Part shown: positions 8,717 through 16,079 of the stretch, piece after piece
Numbering within the stretch: position 1 is the stretch's first letter
Layout: each line of letters begins with the position of its first letter
NCBI RefSeq assembly: GCF_002356335.1
Contig: NZ_AP018165.1
Location: 2,852,001-2,916,000 of the forward strand
Direction of reading: 5' to 3'
Origin: [Mycobacterium] stephanolepidis
GTDB lineage: Bacteria > Actinomycetota > Actinomycetes > Mycobacteriales > Mycobacteriaceae
DNA: 64,000 nucleotides
Translations under genes and position numbers: made by a program
The notes under the pieces: generated by a model
What the model saw: the letters and a program-made list of their open reading frames with translations, nothing else
The model's database searches: none
What the model was told of the DNA's origin: nothing

Positions 8717-9801
8717 AGGTACTGAAGCAGGTGTTTCGCGATGGCCTGTGCGAGTCTGACCGGGACCGCGTTTCCGATCTGTCGGGCGATCTCGATCTTG
8801 GTGCCGCACCACAGGAAGTCGTCGGGGAATCCTTGTAACAGCGCTGCCTCCAGATGCGTGATCGGGCGATTCACTCGGTTACGTCCCCGAGAGTCCCACT
8901 GCGGATGGAGATATGCACCTTTCTCCGGCTTGTAGAACTCCGTGCGGATCGTGTGCGAGGGGAAGTCCCATTGCATCCGGCCCATGACATCGGTAGTGCC
9001 CGTGGGCTTTTCACGCCAGCATCGAGGCAGCAGGTGATCCGGCACGTCGAACCGGCCCCCTCCTGGCGGCACGTGGTCGTATCGCTCCAGCGATAGCGGG
9101 GTGGGGTTGCGGCCGATATGCAGCTCCGATGCTTTGAACACACCCGGCACGATCTCGCCGAAGAATTCGGCCCTGCTCGCGGGCAGGCTGGTCGTCGATG
9201 GCCGCACAGCCAGCCCCTTGATCCGTGTCTTGGTTCCGTTCCACGGCAGCAGATCCGAACCTTGCTCGGGACGCCTGGCATGCGTCGCCGTCGGCAGCTC
9301 GATCTTGCCGATGCGCGAGCCGATGACAATGGTGCGAATACGCCGTTGAGCCACACCGAAGTCAGCGGCGTTCAGATGGCCGTAGCTCAGTTCGTAGCCT
9401 TTGAGAGAGCCTCCGTCCGCCTCCGCTCGTAACAGGTCGAACTCGGGCGACTTCATGAATCGGTCTACGTTCTCAATGACGAACACCTTGGGCTTGGCCG
9501 CGCCGACTACCCTCAGGTACTCACGCCAGAGCTGGTTACGTGGGTCGCCGATGTCCTTCGACCCGAGATTCGAGAAGCCCTGGCATGGCGGTCCGCCGAT
9601 CACGACGTCAGCCTCGGGTATCTGACGTTTCTTGACCGACTTGATGTCGCCGAAGACGGTGTGGTCCTCACCGAAGTTCGCCGCGTAGGTTGCAGCCGCG
9701 TGCAGATTGAACTCAACCGATAGGACGGGTTTGTATCCCTCGGCGGCAAAGCCCGCGGTCATGCCTCCGCAACCCGCGAACAGGTCAATCACATCCGCCA
9801 C
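8713..9801 (-). CDS. DNA (cytosine-5-)-methyltransferase of the NaeI-type R-M system
   Basis: 362 residues. C5-methyltransferase motifs run in order: motif I DLFAGCGGMTAGF near the N-terminus (SAM binding), motif IV GGPPCQGFSNLG with the catalytic Cys, motif VI FVIENVDRFM, motif VIII with QRRIRTIVIGSR, and the C-terminal RQIGNAVPVRLAQAIAKHL (motif X). It transfers methyl groups to cytosine C5, probably within the recognition site of the NaeI-like nuclease whose start codon overlaps this stop by 4 bp. The overlap puts nuclease translation behind methylase translation, sensible for protecting the host. A divergent Vsr gene begins about 120 bp upstream. Confidence 0.92.
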   Translation of the reverse strand: MADVIDLFAGCGGMTAGFAAEGYKPVLSVEFNLHAAATYAANFGEDHTVFGDIKSVKKRQIPEADVVIGGPPCQGFSNLGSKDIGDPRNQLWREYLRVVGAAKPKVFVIENVDRFMKSPEFDLLRAEADGGSLKGYELSYGHLNAADFGVAQRRIRTIVIGSRIGKIELPTATHARRPEQGSDLLPWNGTKTRIKGLAVRPSTTSLPASRAEFFGEIVPGVFKASELHIGRNPTPLSLERYDHVPPGGGRFDVPDHLLPRCWREKPTGTTDVMGRMQWDFPSHTIRTEFYKPEKGAYLHPQWDSRGRNRVNRPITHLEAALLQGFPDDFLWCGTKIEIARQIGNAVPVRLAQAIAKHLLQYL

Positions 9802-9921
9802 GCGGTGATGTTATCGGCTGTCACCGACATGTCCCTGCAGACCCGCCGCCACCTCCTGTTCCGGCGATCTGATTGCGGCTCCGCGGCCACGACCATCGAC
9901 GATATGGACAAGACTGAGCCC

Positions 9922-10341
9922 ATGACGAACAGTTGGGCGTCTAGTCCCGCTACGCGTGCTTCGATGCGCGCAAATACACGACGGGACACGAAGCCTGAAC
10001 TTGCAGTGCGACGGCTGGTCCACGCGGCGGGCCTGCGTTACAGAGTCGACTTCCCCCCGTTGTCGGATCAGCGCCGCCTGCGCTCAGATCTCGTCTTCAC
10101 TCGCGCGCGGGTCGCGGTCTTCATCGACGGATGCTTCTGGCACGGATGCCGACTGCATCACACGATCGCACAGACAAACGCCGAGTTCTGGGCCGAAAAG
10201 GTCAGAAAAAATCGCGAACGTGACGAACTGGTGACCTGGCTACTGACCGCCGCGGGATGGACGGTGCTGCGGTTCTGGGAACACGAGCCTGCAGTCGATG
10301 TCGCCTCCAAGATCGTGGATACGTTACGGAGTCAGTGTTGA
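9922..10341 (+). CDS. vsr: Very short patch repair (Vsr) endonuclease
   Basis: 139 residues from the ATG at 9922 (MTNSWASSPATRASMRANTR). An in-frame ATG at 9904 is possible. Family features are clear: the N-terminal MRANTRRDTKPELAVRRLVH, the YRVDFPPL...RRLRSDLVFTRARVAVFIDGCFWHGCRLHH core with catalytic Asp and metal-binding Cys/His residues, and the C-terminal GWTVLRFWEHE. Vsr nicks DNA 5' of T:G mismatches formed when 5-methylcytosine deaminates, and is typically encoded beside C5 methyltransferases, as here. It is divergent from the methylase, so expression can be balanced independently. Confidence 0.92.
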   Translation: MTNSWASSPATRASMRANTRRDTKPELAVRRLVHAAGLRYRVDFPPLSDQRRLRSDLVFTRARVAVFIDGCFWHGCRLHHTIAQTNAEFWAEKVRKNRERDELVTWLLTAAGWTVLRFWEHEPAVDVASKIVDTLRSQC

Positions 10342-10638
10342 GCCATCTTCGACCAAGCGCCCCTTCATACGGATTCGAGAAGCGCTTTCAGTGGGGGACC
10401 AATTCGTCCCAGACTAGCGCGTTCTCCCGCTAACCAACCGGGCTGATCGAAGGATAGGCCCTCACACGAAGACGACCCGGCGCGGCCGCATAGTAGGCGC
10501 CGCAATCCACCAGGTGCGCTACGTCCAACTCTGCCGATAGTGCACCCACATGTCGTGCATGCCACAAACCGTTGTGTATCCGACCGGTCTACTGAAAGCC
10601 TTTTCGAAAGCTAATCAAAAGGAGCATACGAACTCACT
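10342..10638. other. Intergenic spacer, no gene seen
   Basis: About 297 bp between vsr and the PhaC-like hydrolase. The only open frames are short, on the wrong strand and without ribosome sites. The end of the region carries AAAAGGAGC about 15 bases before the next ATG, presumably part of that gene's leader. Confidence 0.5.
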
Positions 10639-11685
10639 ATGGTCTCGATTCCGGTCTCGGCGAGGAACTTGTTCGCCCTCACTCTCGGCGACGGGGTGCG
10701 CCCACGCACACCGACCAGCCATGTAGCACTGTTCGACGAGCCACATCGCCAGTTGCGCCGTTACGGCACTGACGATCCGCGTGAGTCCAGCGCTGTCCCA
10801 GTCCTGTTGGTTCCGCCGCTAGCGGCGTCGGCGACATGCTATGACCTCGCACCGGGTCAATCACTGGTGGCGCATCTGCTCGAGGAGGGCCGTACTCCCT
10901 ACGTCGTCGACTACGGTGAAATCGGCTGGGCAGATAGACATCTGGGCCTAGAGGCCTTCTTCGCCGACATCATTCCGCAGGCCATCGAGCGGGTACTTAT
11001 CGATTCCGGCAAGGCGCAGCTGGACCTGATTGGGTGGAGCCTGGGCGGCACCCTGAGCCTGTTGACCGCCGCAGCCGACCGCGGATTGCCGATCCGCTCG
11101 ATCGTCGCCATCGGCACCCCGTTGGACTACGGACAAATCCCGGGATATCCCGAGGCGCGCCGAATCACCAAACGCACCAACGGCTATGCCGTCACCACGG
11201 TGTTACGAGCGCTCGGCGGCATTCCCGCACCGGTGGTACAGGCCGCCTACCGCGCCACCTCATGGGACCGAGAGATCAAACGGCCCTGGTTCCTCCTGAA
11301 CAATTTGGACAACACCGAAGCGTTGGCCAAGGCTGAAGTGATCGACCGGTTTCAGGACGCCTTCCCCGGTTATCCAGGTCGGGCGGTCTCGCAGATGTGG
11401 GGCCGATTCATCTATTACGATGAAATCGCCGCGGGCGTGGTCAATGTGGCCGGTTACACCCTCGATCTGACGGCACTGACGTTGCCGATCCAGCTGTTCG
11501 GCAGCCATCGTGACGCCATCGCACCGTGGCAGTGCGTGCATCACGGCCTGGCGATGCTCAAGTCTGCGGACGTTCGGTTCACCACGGTGGAGGCGAGCCA
11601 CCTCGGGCTCGTGGCATTGTCGGCCGGTGTCAACGAGACCTGGCCGGCCATCGACAACTTCTTGGCCGAGTTGGACCAGCGCTAG
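10639..11685 (+). CDS. Alpha/beta hydrolase related to polyhydroxyalkanoate synthase (PhaC-like)
   Basis: 348 residues. The sequence follows the PhaC/PhaC-like fold: VLLVPPLAASATCYDLAPGQSLVAHLLEEG near residue 65, then the nucleophile elbow LIGWSLGGTLSLL around residue 145, and a late THRDAIAP-like segment (GSHRDAIAPWQCVHHGL) plus VEASHLGLVAL carrying the catalytic His. Polymerising PhaC enzymes use Cys in a GxCxG box; here it is Ser (GWSLGG), so a depolymerase or lipase/esterase role fits better than polymer synthesis. No signal peptide is evident. It lies alone between the R-M genes and the broken TetR gene, with no partner granule genes nearby. Confidence 0.75.
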   Translation: MVSIPVSARNLFALTLGDGVRPRTPTSHVALFDEPHRQLRRYGTDDPRESSAVPVLLVPPLAASATCYDLAPGQSLVAHLLEEGRTPYVVDYGEIGWADRHLGLEAFFADIIPQAIERVLIDSGKAQLDLIGWSLGGTLSLLTAAADRGLPIRSIVAIGTPLDYGQIPGYPEARRITKRTNGYAVTTVLRALGGIPAPVVQAAYRATSWDREIKRPWFLLNNLDNTEALAKAEVIDRFQDAFPGYPGRAVSQMWGRFIYYDEIAAGVVNVAGYTLDLTALTLPIQLFGSHRDAIAPWQCVHHGLAMLKSADVRFTTVEASHLGLVALSAGVNETWPAIDNFLAELDQR

Positions 11686-11727
11686 TCAAGCGACATCTGG
11701 CCGCAAAGGCAGTCTTCCCTTGCCCTA

Positions 11728-12279
11728 TCAGGGCGACTTAAGGCTGTTCAGCAATGCGGTTACGCCCGGTTCGGGTTGGAACACCTCCCTGGGAGCCAAG
11801 AGCTGCTGACTGACTGAGCCGGACATGTAATCGGTGATGATCTGGGCATCTAGTTCAGGTGTTCCGGGGTGGATTTGGCGCAGCCAGGCGTGTATCTGGC
11901 TGAGCTGGACCTGCTGGGTGCGGGCCGTTATGTCCTGCAGCTGTGAGCAATGTTACGATGCGCCGATAATCGCCGTGTGAGCACGCGCGAGAACATTTTG
12001 TGCGGTTCCTTCGGTGGTGACGGTAACGAGGTATTGGGTGAGTAGTTCAGCGAGCGTGTCCACCGTGAAACAGGCCGTACAAAAATTGGGATCTGTCCAG
12101 AAGCACTGTCGCCGGGACTCGATTTCCTCGCATACCCCCAGGATCAACGCATCACGTGTTCTGAAGTGATTCGAGGTGGTGCCCCGCGGAACATTCGCGG
12201 CCGCGTCGACTCTGCTGTAGGAGACCCCGCGGTCTCCTACAGCAGCCAGAAGACAGATAGCGCCCTCAATTACCTGCAT
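11728..12279 (-). pseudogene. TetR family regulator interrupted by an in-frame stop codon
   Basis: From the ATG at 12279 the translation gives a normal TetR DNA-binding domain (MQVIEGAICLLAAVGDRG, then SYSRVDAAANVPRGTTSNHF and RDALILGV). A TAA at 11953-11955 ends it after about 108 residues, inside the ligand domain. In the same frame the sequence continues for about 74 codons to a TGA at 11728, reading QLQDITARTQQVQLSQIHAW and later QIITDYMSGSVSQQLLAPRE, which is a typical TetR C-terminus. One nonsense change therefore explains the break, with no frameshift needed. The first fragment could still be made and might bind DNA. An ATG at 12489 would add an unusual 70-residue N-terminus, so I do not use it. 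Confidence 0.75.
12212..12245. repeat. Perfect 15-bp inverted repeat with 4-nt loop inside the broken TetR gene
   Basis: CTGCTGTAGGAGACC (12212-12226) is followed by CCGC and then by its exact reverse complement (12231-12245). The hairpin lies within the codons for the helix-turn-helix of the interrupted TetR gene (minus-strand residues LAAVGDRGVSYSR). Such a perfect 34-bp hairpin is unexpected in coding DNA. It could act as an operator, a transcription or translation block, or be a chance product of codon choice. Confidence 0.7.
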
Positions 12280-12510
12280 GCGGCGCCCGAGAAACGGCGC
12301 TATTTTGCCGGAAACTGTATGGGAAGGCCTTTCGCCAGGCGATACAGAGCGTGGCGTATTCAAAAAAATAGGACTGGCCACCCAATCACCTCTCTGTCTG
12401 CTCGGCGGAGTACACGGTGGATCTGTGCTTCTTTCGGCTCCCAGCATGGGTTTTTGCGGAAGTCCGATTCCCACAACCGAATCGGCCACATGCGAAGGAG
12501 AATGCCCTGT

Positions 12511-13695
12511 TCAGTCGTACGTGTGCCGCGGGCCTTGGGACTTCTTGTACATCGCCTTGAGCATCCGATCGCGGAACGTGGCGTTGTCGACCAGCTTCAC
12601 ACCCGCTTGCGCGAGATATGGGTGACCCACCAATTTGTGCATGTAACGACCGCAGCGATACTCCCGCCCCCACGCGGCTTCCATACGCTGCCCATAATTT
12701 GTGAAGTCGTTCGGACCACCGTTTGTGAGCGCCTCGATGGCGCACTCGCCGGCCGCTAGACCGGACTCGAGGGCTTTCGAGATACCAGCTCCTGACGCTG
12801 GCTTCCCGGCACCGAGTGCGTCCCCTGTAAACAGCACGCCAGGCCGCCAGGGAGGCCATGCAGTGAAGCCCATCGGCAGTCGCCAGGCCTGCACGCTCTT
12901 GTTTCTCTTGAGGTCCGCGATCAGTGGTAGGTCCCACTCAGAGGGCAGCGTTCGCAGGAACTCGTCGAAGAACTGGGCTGCGTTAATGGAGTGCCAGTTC
13001 CGGTAGCTGTTGAGATATCCCAGACCGATGTTCAAGGCGCCGTTGCCCATGGGGAACACCCAGCCATACCCTGGCAGTTGATCGCCCCGAAAAAGGAGCT
13101 TGAGAAAGATGTCGAGACTGTCACTGTCCGGACGTTTGGCGTGCATCTCGGCGCGGATGGCGATTGCCGAGTAGCCCTTGCACCGCGAATCAAGTTTGAG
13201 TGCCCGCTTGATCGGGGAGTACGCGCCATCGGCTGCGATTACGGCGCTGCCATAAACCTTCTCGCCGCCCTTGAGTACGACCCCCACCACCTGGCCGTCG
13301 GCGGCCAGTTCTGGCCCGGCGACCTCGGTATCCTGGCGGATTTCGGCGCCTGCACACTCCGCATGCTTGAGCAGGAGGGCATCGAGTTCACTTCGACTTA
13401 CGGTAAGACCGTAATCGGGCATGCCGGGTCGCCGCGGAAAAGACAGACTCCACGTGCTGGGACTGTGCACAGTGACCCGGTTCACGCGATGGAACGAGGC
13501 GAGCTGCTGGGCGAGCCCCATGCCCTGCAGATAGCTGACGGCGCGTGCGGTCAAACCGTCACCGCACGGTTTATCCCGCGGAAACTCGGCCTTGTCAAGC
13601 ACCACCACACGTGCGCCGGTTCGCACGGCCTGCCACGCCGCGGCAGAGCCCGACGGACCACCACCAACAATGACGAGGTCGTATCGGTTCGACAT
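12511..13695 (-). CDS. FAD-dependent oxidoreductase, geranylgeranyl reductase family
   Basis: 394 residues from the ATG at 13695 (MSNRYDLVIVGGGPSGSAAA). The Rossmann FAD motif GGGPSGSAAAW is followed by the family-specific FPRDKPCGDGLTARAV near residue 45, LPGYGWVFPMGNGALNIGLG near residue 225 and LFTGDALGAGKPASGAGISKALESG near residue 300, which contacts FAD. This family saturates isoprenoid chains; the mycobacterial member MenJ reduces one double bond of menaquinone. A specific quinone, carotenoid or polyprenyl substrate is not determined here. The longer form starting at 13752 adds a Cys/Arg-rich stretch without family similarity, so I reject it. Confidence 0.82.
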   Translation of the reverse strand: MSNRYDLVIVGGGPSGSAAAWQAVRTGARVVVLDKAEFPRDKPCGDGLTARAVSYLQGMGLAQQLASFHRVNRVTVHSPSTWSLSFPRRPGMPDYGLTVSRSELDALLLKHAECAGAEIRQDTEVAGPELAADGQVVGVVLKGGEKVYGSAVIAADGAYSPIKRALKLDSRCKGYSAIAIRAEMHAKRPDSDSLDIFLKLLFRGDQLPGYGWVFPMGNGALNIGLGYLNSYRNWHSINAAQFFDEFLRTLPSEWDLPLIADLKRNKSVQAWRLPMGFTAWPPWRPGVLFTGDALGAGKPASGAGISKALESGLAAGECAIEALTNGGPNDFTNYGQRMEAAWGREYRCGRYMHKLVGHPYLAQAGVKLVDNATFRDRMLKAMYKKSQGPRHTYD

Positions 13696-14127
13696 GTGTT
13701 TGGTCCTAGCTTCCCGACACCGTCGGCAAACTTGTGGCCACAACCCTTGCACTCTGAACCATGATCAAGTCCTGACCCCTTGTCGCGGCAGACCGCCACC
13801 TCGTCGCGTCATTCACTGACTATTCGTAGCTAAGCCAGGGCCTGGATTGGCTGCCGGACAGAAATCTTCAACTTGAGGCAGCAACCACTGCTGGGGTTGC
13901 TTTGGGGCTCGGCTGGTTGTGGTTTCGGGGCGGGGCCGATGAATTCCCGGTCCGCATCGACCTTCAGCGCGGCGGCGTCCTCGACATCGCGCACGAGGCA
14001 CCTCTCAACTGTCCCAAAAGGGGCGATCTCCATCGTCAGCACGTGATATGGCGTCACCTATCGATTGGCCGCTACGCATACCGGCAACTCGCCGCGCTCG
14101 AATCGGAATATTTCTAAGCTGCTGGGC
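13696..14127. other. Intergenic region without a confident gene
   Basis: About 430 bp. Two short overlapping minus-strand frames (13813-14001 and 13830-14057, 62-75 codons) have no recognisable features or ribosome sites and I do not call them. The region presumably contains the promoters of the flavoprotein (leftward) and the hemophore-like gene (rightward), but no clear element stands out. Confidence 0.45.
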
Positions 14128-14511
14128 ATGAATGGAATGAGCAAGGGCGGCCGGGGGCTTTTGCGTGTGAGCATGGCGGCAGGACTCTCCTGTCTTGCCA
14201 TTGCGATGGCAGGGCAGGCATATGCCGACGATTTGAACACCACCACATGCTCTGAGCAGCAGGTCATGTCGTCGTTGCAGCAGAATGATCCCTTGATCTG
14301 GCGGAAGATCAGTCGCGATCCAAAACTGGAGAATGAGCTGCGGATCGGCCTTGCCGGGGTTCTGGCTGCCCCCATAGGTCAGCGTCAACAGCAGTTGAAT
14401 GCGCTCGAACAGACCCTTGGCCACCAACAGTGGACGGGCATCAGCGACGACATCATGGACTCGTCTTCGGGACCGGTAGGCAGAGCTGTCAACAACTGCC
14501 ACAACTACTGA
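14128..14511 (+). CDS. Secreted hemophore-related protein
   Basis: 127 residues from the ATG at 14128 (MNGMSKGGRGLLRVSMAAG), with a signal peptide ending near GQAYADD. The mature part starts NTTTCSEQQVMSSLQQNDP and ends AVNNCHNY. This matches the pattern of mycobacterial hemophore-type proteins: about 80-100 residues, one Cys near the beginning and one near the end forming a likely disulfide, and a CSxEQV start. Such proteins are thought to bind heme outside the cell and pass it to MmpL-type transporters. No transporter gene is adjacent, so heme binding is inferred from family pattern only. An in-frame ATG at 14065 would put 20 polar residues before the signal peptide and is less likely. Confidence 0.7.
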   Translation: MNGMSKGGRGLLRVSMAAGLSCLAIAMAGQAYADDLNTTTCSEQQVMSSLQQNDPLIWRKISRDPKLENELRIGLAGVLAAPIGQRQQQLNALEQTLGHQQWTGISDDIMDSSSGPVGRAVNNCHNY

Positions 14512-14741
14512 GTCCGCGCGCAGTACTAAGCGGAGACGTAGTAGCGACGACCACGACCGTCGACGAGCCCGTGATTGTGCGGGTCGCCGATGTCGGTGTG
14601 CCGGCGCCCGACGATGTCACCATCGGCGCATCAGCACTCGACCCTGCGGTCTGGAGAACCTCGACTGCGTGTCCCGCTTGCCCTAGAACTCCCCCGTATT
14701 GCACGTATGTCGCACCTGATCGGCGAGAAAGTACTTCTAAC

Positions 14742-14816
14742 TGGTGGTCCCGGCTGGGTTCGAACCAGCGACCCCTCGCGTGTGAGGCGAGTGCTCTTCC
14801 ACTGAGCTACGAGACC
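14742..14816 (-). tRNA. tRNA-Val (anticodon CAC)
   Basis: On the minus strand the sequence starts GGTCTCGTAGCTCAGTGG and ends CCGGGACCACCA with an encoded CCA. The acceptor stem (GGTCTCG with CGGGACC), D arm, anticodon arm CTCGC-CTCACAC-GCGAG (anticodon CAC, reading GTG Val) and T arm with GGTTCGAACC all pair. Its 3' end points toward the island at 7423-14741. Confidence 0.95.
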
Positions 14817-14918
14817 GCAATGTTGATCGTTGATGGCTGATCAACCGAGGTGAAAGGCTAGCACGAGACGCCGGAAACACCGCAGTCCGGCAGCCTACGG
14901 GCCGCGCACGCAAGGGAT

Positions 14919-14948
14919 TTGTGATTAAACCTCTCGTTCGACTACTGT
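14919..14948 (+). promoter_or_regulatory. Candidate promoter of the tRNA Gly-Cys-Val cluster
   Basis: TTGTGA (14919) and TACTGT (14943) are separated by 18 bases and lie about 40 bp before the first rightward tRNA. They resemble sigma-A -35 and -10 boxes. The call rests on position and similarity only. Confidence 0.35.
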
Positions 14949-14985
14949 TTCACTTCGCACCGGGTGACGATCTCATCCGTTGCGC

Positions 14986-15058
14986 GCGGATGTAGCGCAG
15001 TTGGTAGCGCATCACCTTGCCAAGGTGAGGGTCGCGGGTTCGAATCCCGTCATCCGCT
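14986..15058 (+). tRNA. tRNA-Gly (anticodon GCC)
   Basis: The sequence begins GCGGATGTAGCGCAGTTGG and ends CATCCGC plus discriminator T. The anticodon arm CACCT-TGCCA-AGGTG places GCC at the anticodon (reads GGC). The T arm contains GGTTCGAATCC. CCA is not encoded. It is the first of three rightward tRNAs. Confidence 0.95.
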
Positions 15059-15084
15059 CGAAGGGGTAGACAGGCATCCCTAGC

Positions 15085-15158
15085 GGTGGAGTGGCCGAGT
15101 GGTGAGGCAACGGCCTGCAAAGCCGTGCACACGGGTTCGATTCCCGTCTCCACCTCCA
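15085..15158 (+). tRNA. tRNA-Cys (anticodon GCA)
   Basis: The sequence begins GGTGGAGTGGCCGAGTGG and ends CTCCACCTCCA with an encoded CCA. The anticodon loop CTGCAAA gives GCA (reads TGC). Acceptor stem GGTGGAG pairs with CTCCACC. It lies 26 bp after tRNA-Gly and 9 bp before tRNA-Val. Confidence 0.95.
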
Positions 15159-15167
15159 TAAAGACCC

Positions 15168-15242
15168 GCGCGATTAGCTCAGCGGGAGAGCGCTTCCCTG
15201 ACACGGAAGAGGTCACTGGTTCAATCCCAGTATCGCGCACCA
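15168..15242 (+). tRNA. tRNA-Val (anticodon GAC)
   Basis: The sequence begins GCGCGATTAGCTCAGCGGG and ends ATCGCGCACCA with an encoded CCA. The anticodon loop CTGACAC gives GAC (reads GTC). The Gly(GCC)-Cys(GCA)-Val(GAC) order is, as I recall, the one seen in other mycobacteria. With the minus-strand CAC gene, two valine isoacceptors are encoded within 500 bp. Confidence 0.95.
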
Positions 15243-15381
15243 ATGTTTTCTGCAGGCCGATGACTGCACAAGCACCCTTCACAGGACCAGCCACGCTGGC
15301 CATTCAACAGGCAGTTGAGGCCCTGTCGCCGGAGCTGGCAGATAGCTGTACACGTGAGTGATCAGATGTAAAAATGCGCAC

Positions 15382-15624
15382 GTGACTGAGGATGCCTCTG
15401 TGGCACAGGCCCGGACACTCCTGGCATCGCTGTACGAGCATGTCAGTGAAGTGTCACAAAACATGGCCAAGACCGAGCACCTCATCCGACATACCCCGCA
15501 GCACAGCTCAACCCACCGACATCACCATCGCCGGGCGGCCGCGATGCGTAGAGACCTCTATGAGGCCCACCGCCTCATCGACGGCCTACATCACCGGTAC
15601 CCCGCTACGCGAGACGCGCGGTAG
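15382..15624 (+). CDS. Small hypothetical helical protein
   Basis: 80 residues from a GTG at 15382 (reading VTEDASVAQARTLLASLYEH). I do not recognise the family. It is predicted to be all-helical, with a His/Arg-rich middle (STHRHHHRRAAAMRRDL) and no membrane segment or signal peptide. It lies just after the tRNA cluster and its 3' end overlaps the convergent gene at 15605-15901 by 20 bp. Codon use is ordinary for the window, but the ribosome site is weak, so this is a tentative gene. Confidence 0.45.
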   Translation: MTEDASVAQARTLLASLYEHVSEVSQNMAKTEHLIRHTPQHSSTHRHHHRRAAAMRRDLYEAHRLIDGLHHRYPATRDAR

Positions 15625-15901
15625 TCCCCTCGGCCGTCACGGCACTCGATGAACTCGCGTTCGCCAACTCCGCACGGGCACGTCGCTCGACCAACAACGG
15701 CACAAACTCACGCACCCGGCAGTCGACGAACTGTACGTGCGCACCCTGCACCACGGCCGAGACGTGTTCGGGCGACAACCACGAGTACATCGCTATCAGT
15801 CGCTGCTGGACCGCCGCCACTAATGCCTGCTCACTCATTCCAGACATGGCATAAGAGTGAGCCACCACATCTGACCCGTCAACTGGGAGTTCAGATGCCA
15901 T
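15605..15901 (-). CDS. Three-helix-bundle dimerization domain protein
   Basis: 98 residues. After a variable start the core reads EQALVAAVQQRLIAMYSWLS, then PEHVSAVVQGAHVQF and CRVREFVPLLVERRARAEL. This resembles a small actinobacterial family described as a three-helix bundle dimerization domain, often found as short stand-alone proteins with the REFVPVLVER signature. Function is unknown in the family. Starts at 15847 or 15838 are possible; I keep 15901, which has GGTGG just upstream. Confidence 0.6.
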   Translation of the reverse strand: MASELPVDGSDVVAHSYAMSGMSEQALVAAVQQRLIAMYSWLSPEHVSAVVQGAHVQFVDCRVREFVPLLVERRARAELANASSSSAVTAEGTTARLA

Positions 15902-16079
15902 TAACCACCGAGCGCCCGTCTCGTCGCGGGGTTGACCTGCGAACAGTTCGCCGCTAGGTGTTCATTTCTCATTGCATCCGGGTGAAGTAGGCATTCACTT
16001 TCTCGCCCTATCGGTAGCTGAACTACTAAGAATCTGGCGATTTTTGCGGCTTGACCATCTGTCTTTTCCGCACTAGAAA

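Noticed and set aside
12490..12510. Upstream extension of the broken TetR gene to the ATG at 12489
   Set aside because: The added 70 residues are not TetR-like and overlap the region between two minus-strand genes; the family normally starts 10-15 residues before the first helix.
14430..14840. Plus-strand frame crossing the tRNA-Val gene
   Set aside because: It runs through a structured tRNA gene and has no domain or ribosome site; the similarity to recurring C-terminal strings is a tRNA-derived artefact.
14950..15303. Minus-strand frame over the tRNA cluster
   Set aside because: It is antisense to three tRNA genes (the translation of tRNA complement gives the repetitive DDGIRTRDPHLGK-like text often misannotated as protein).
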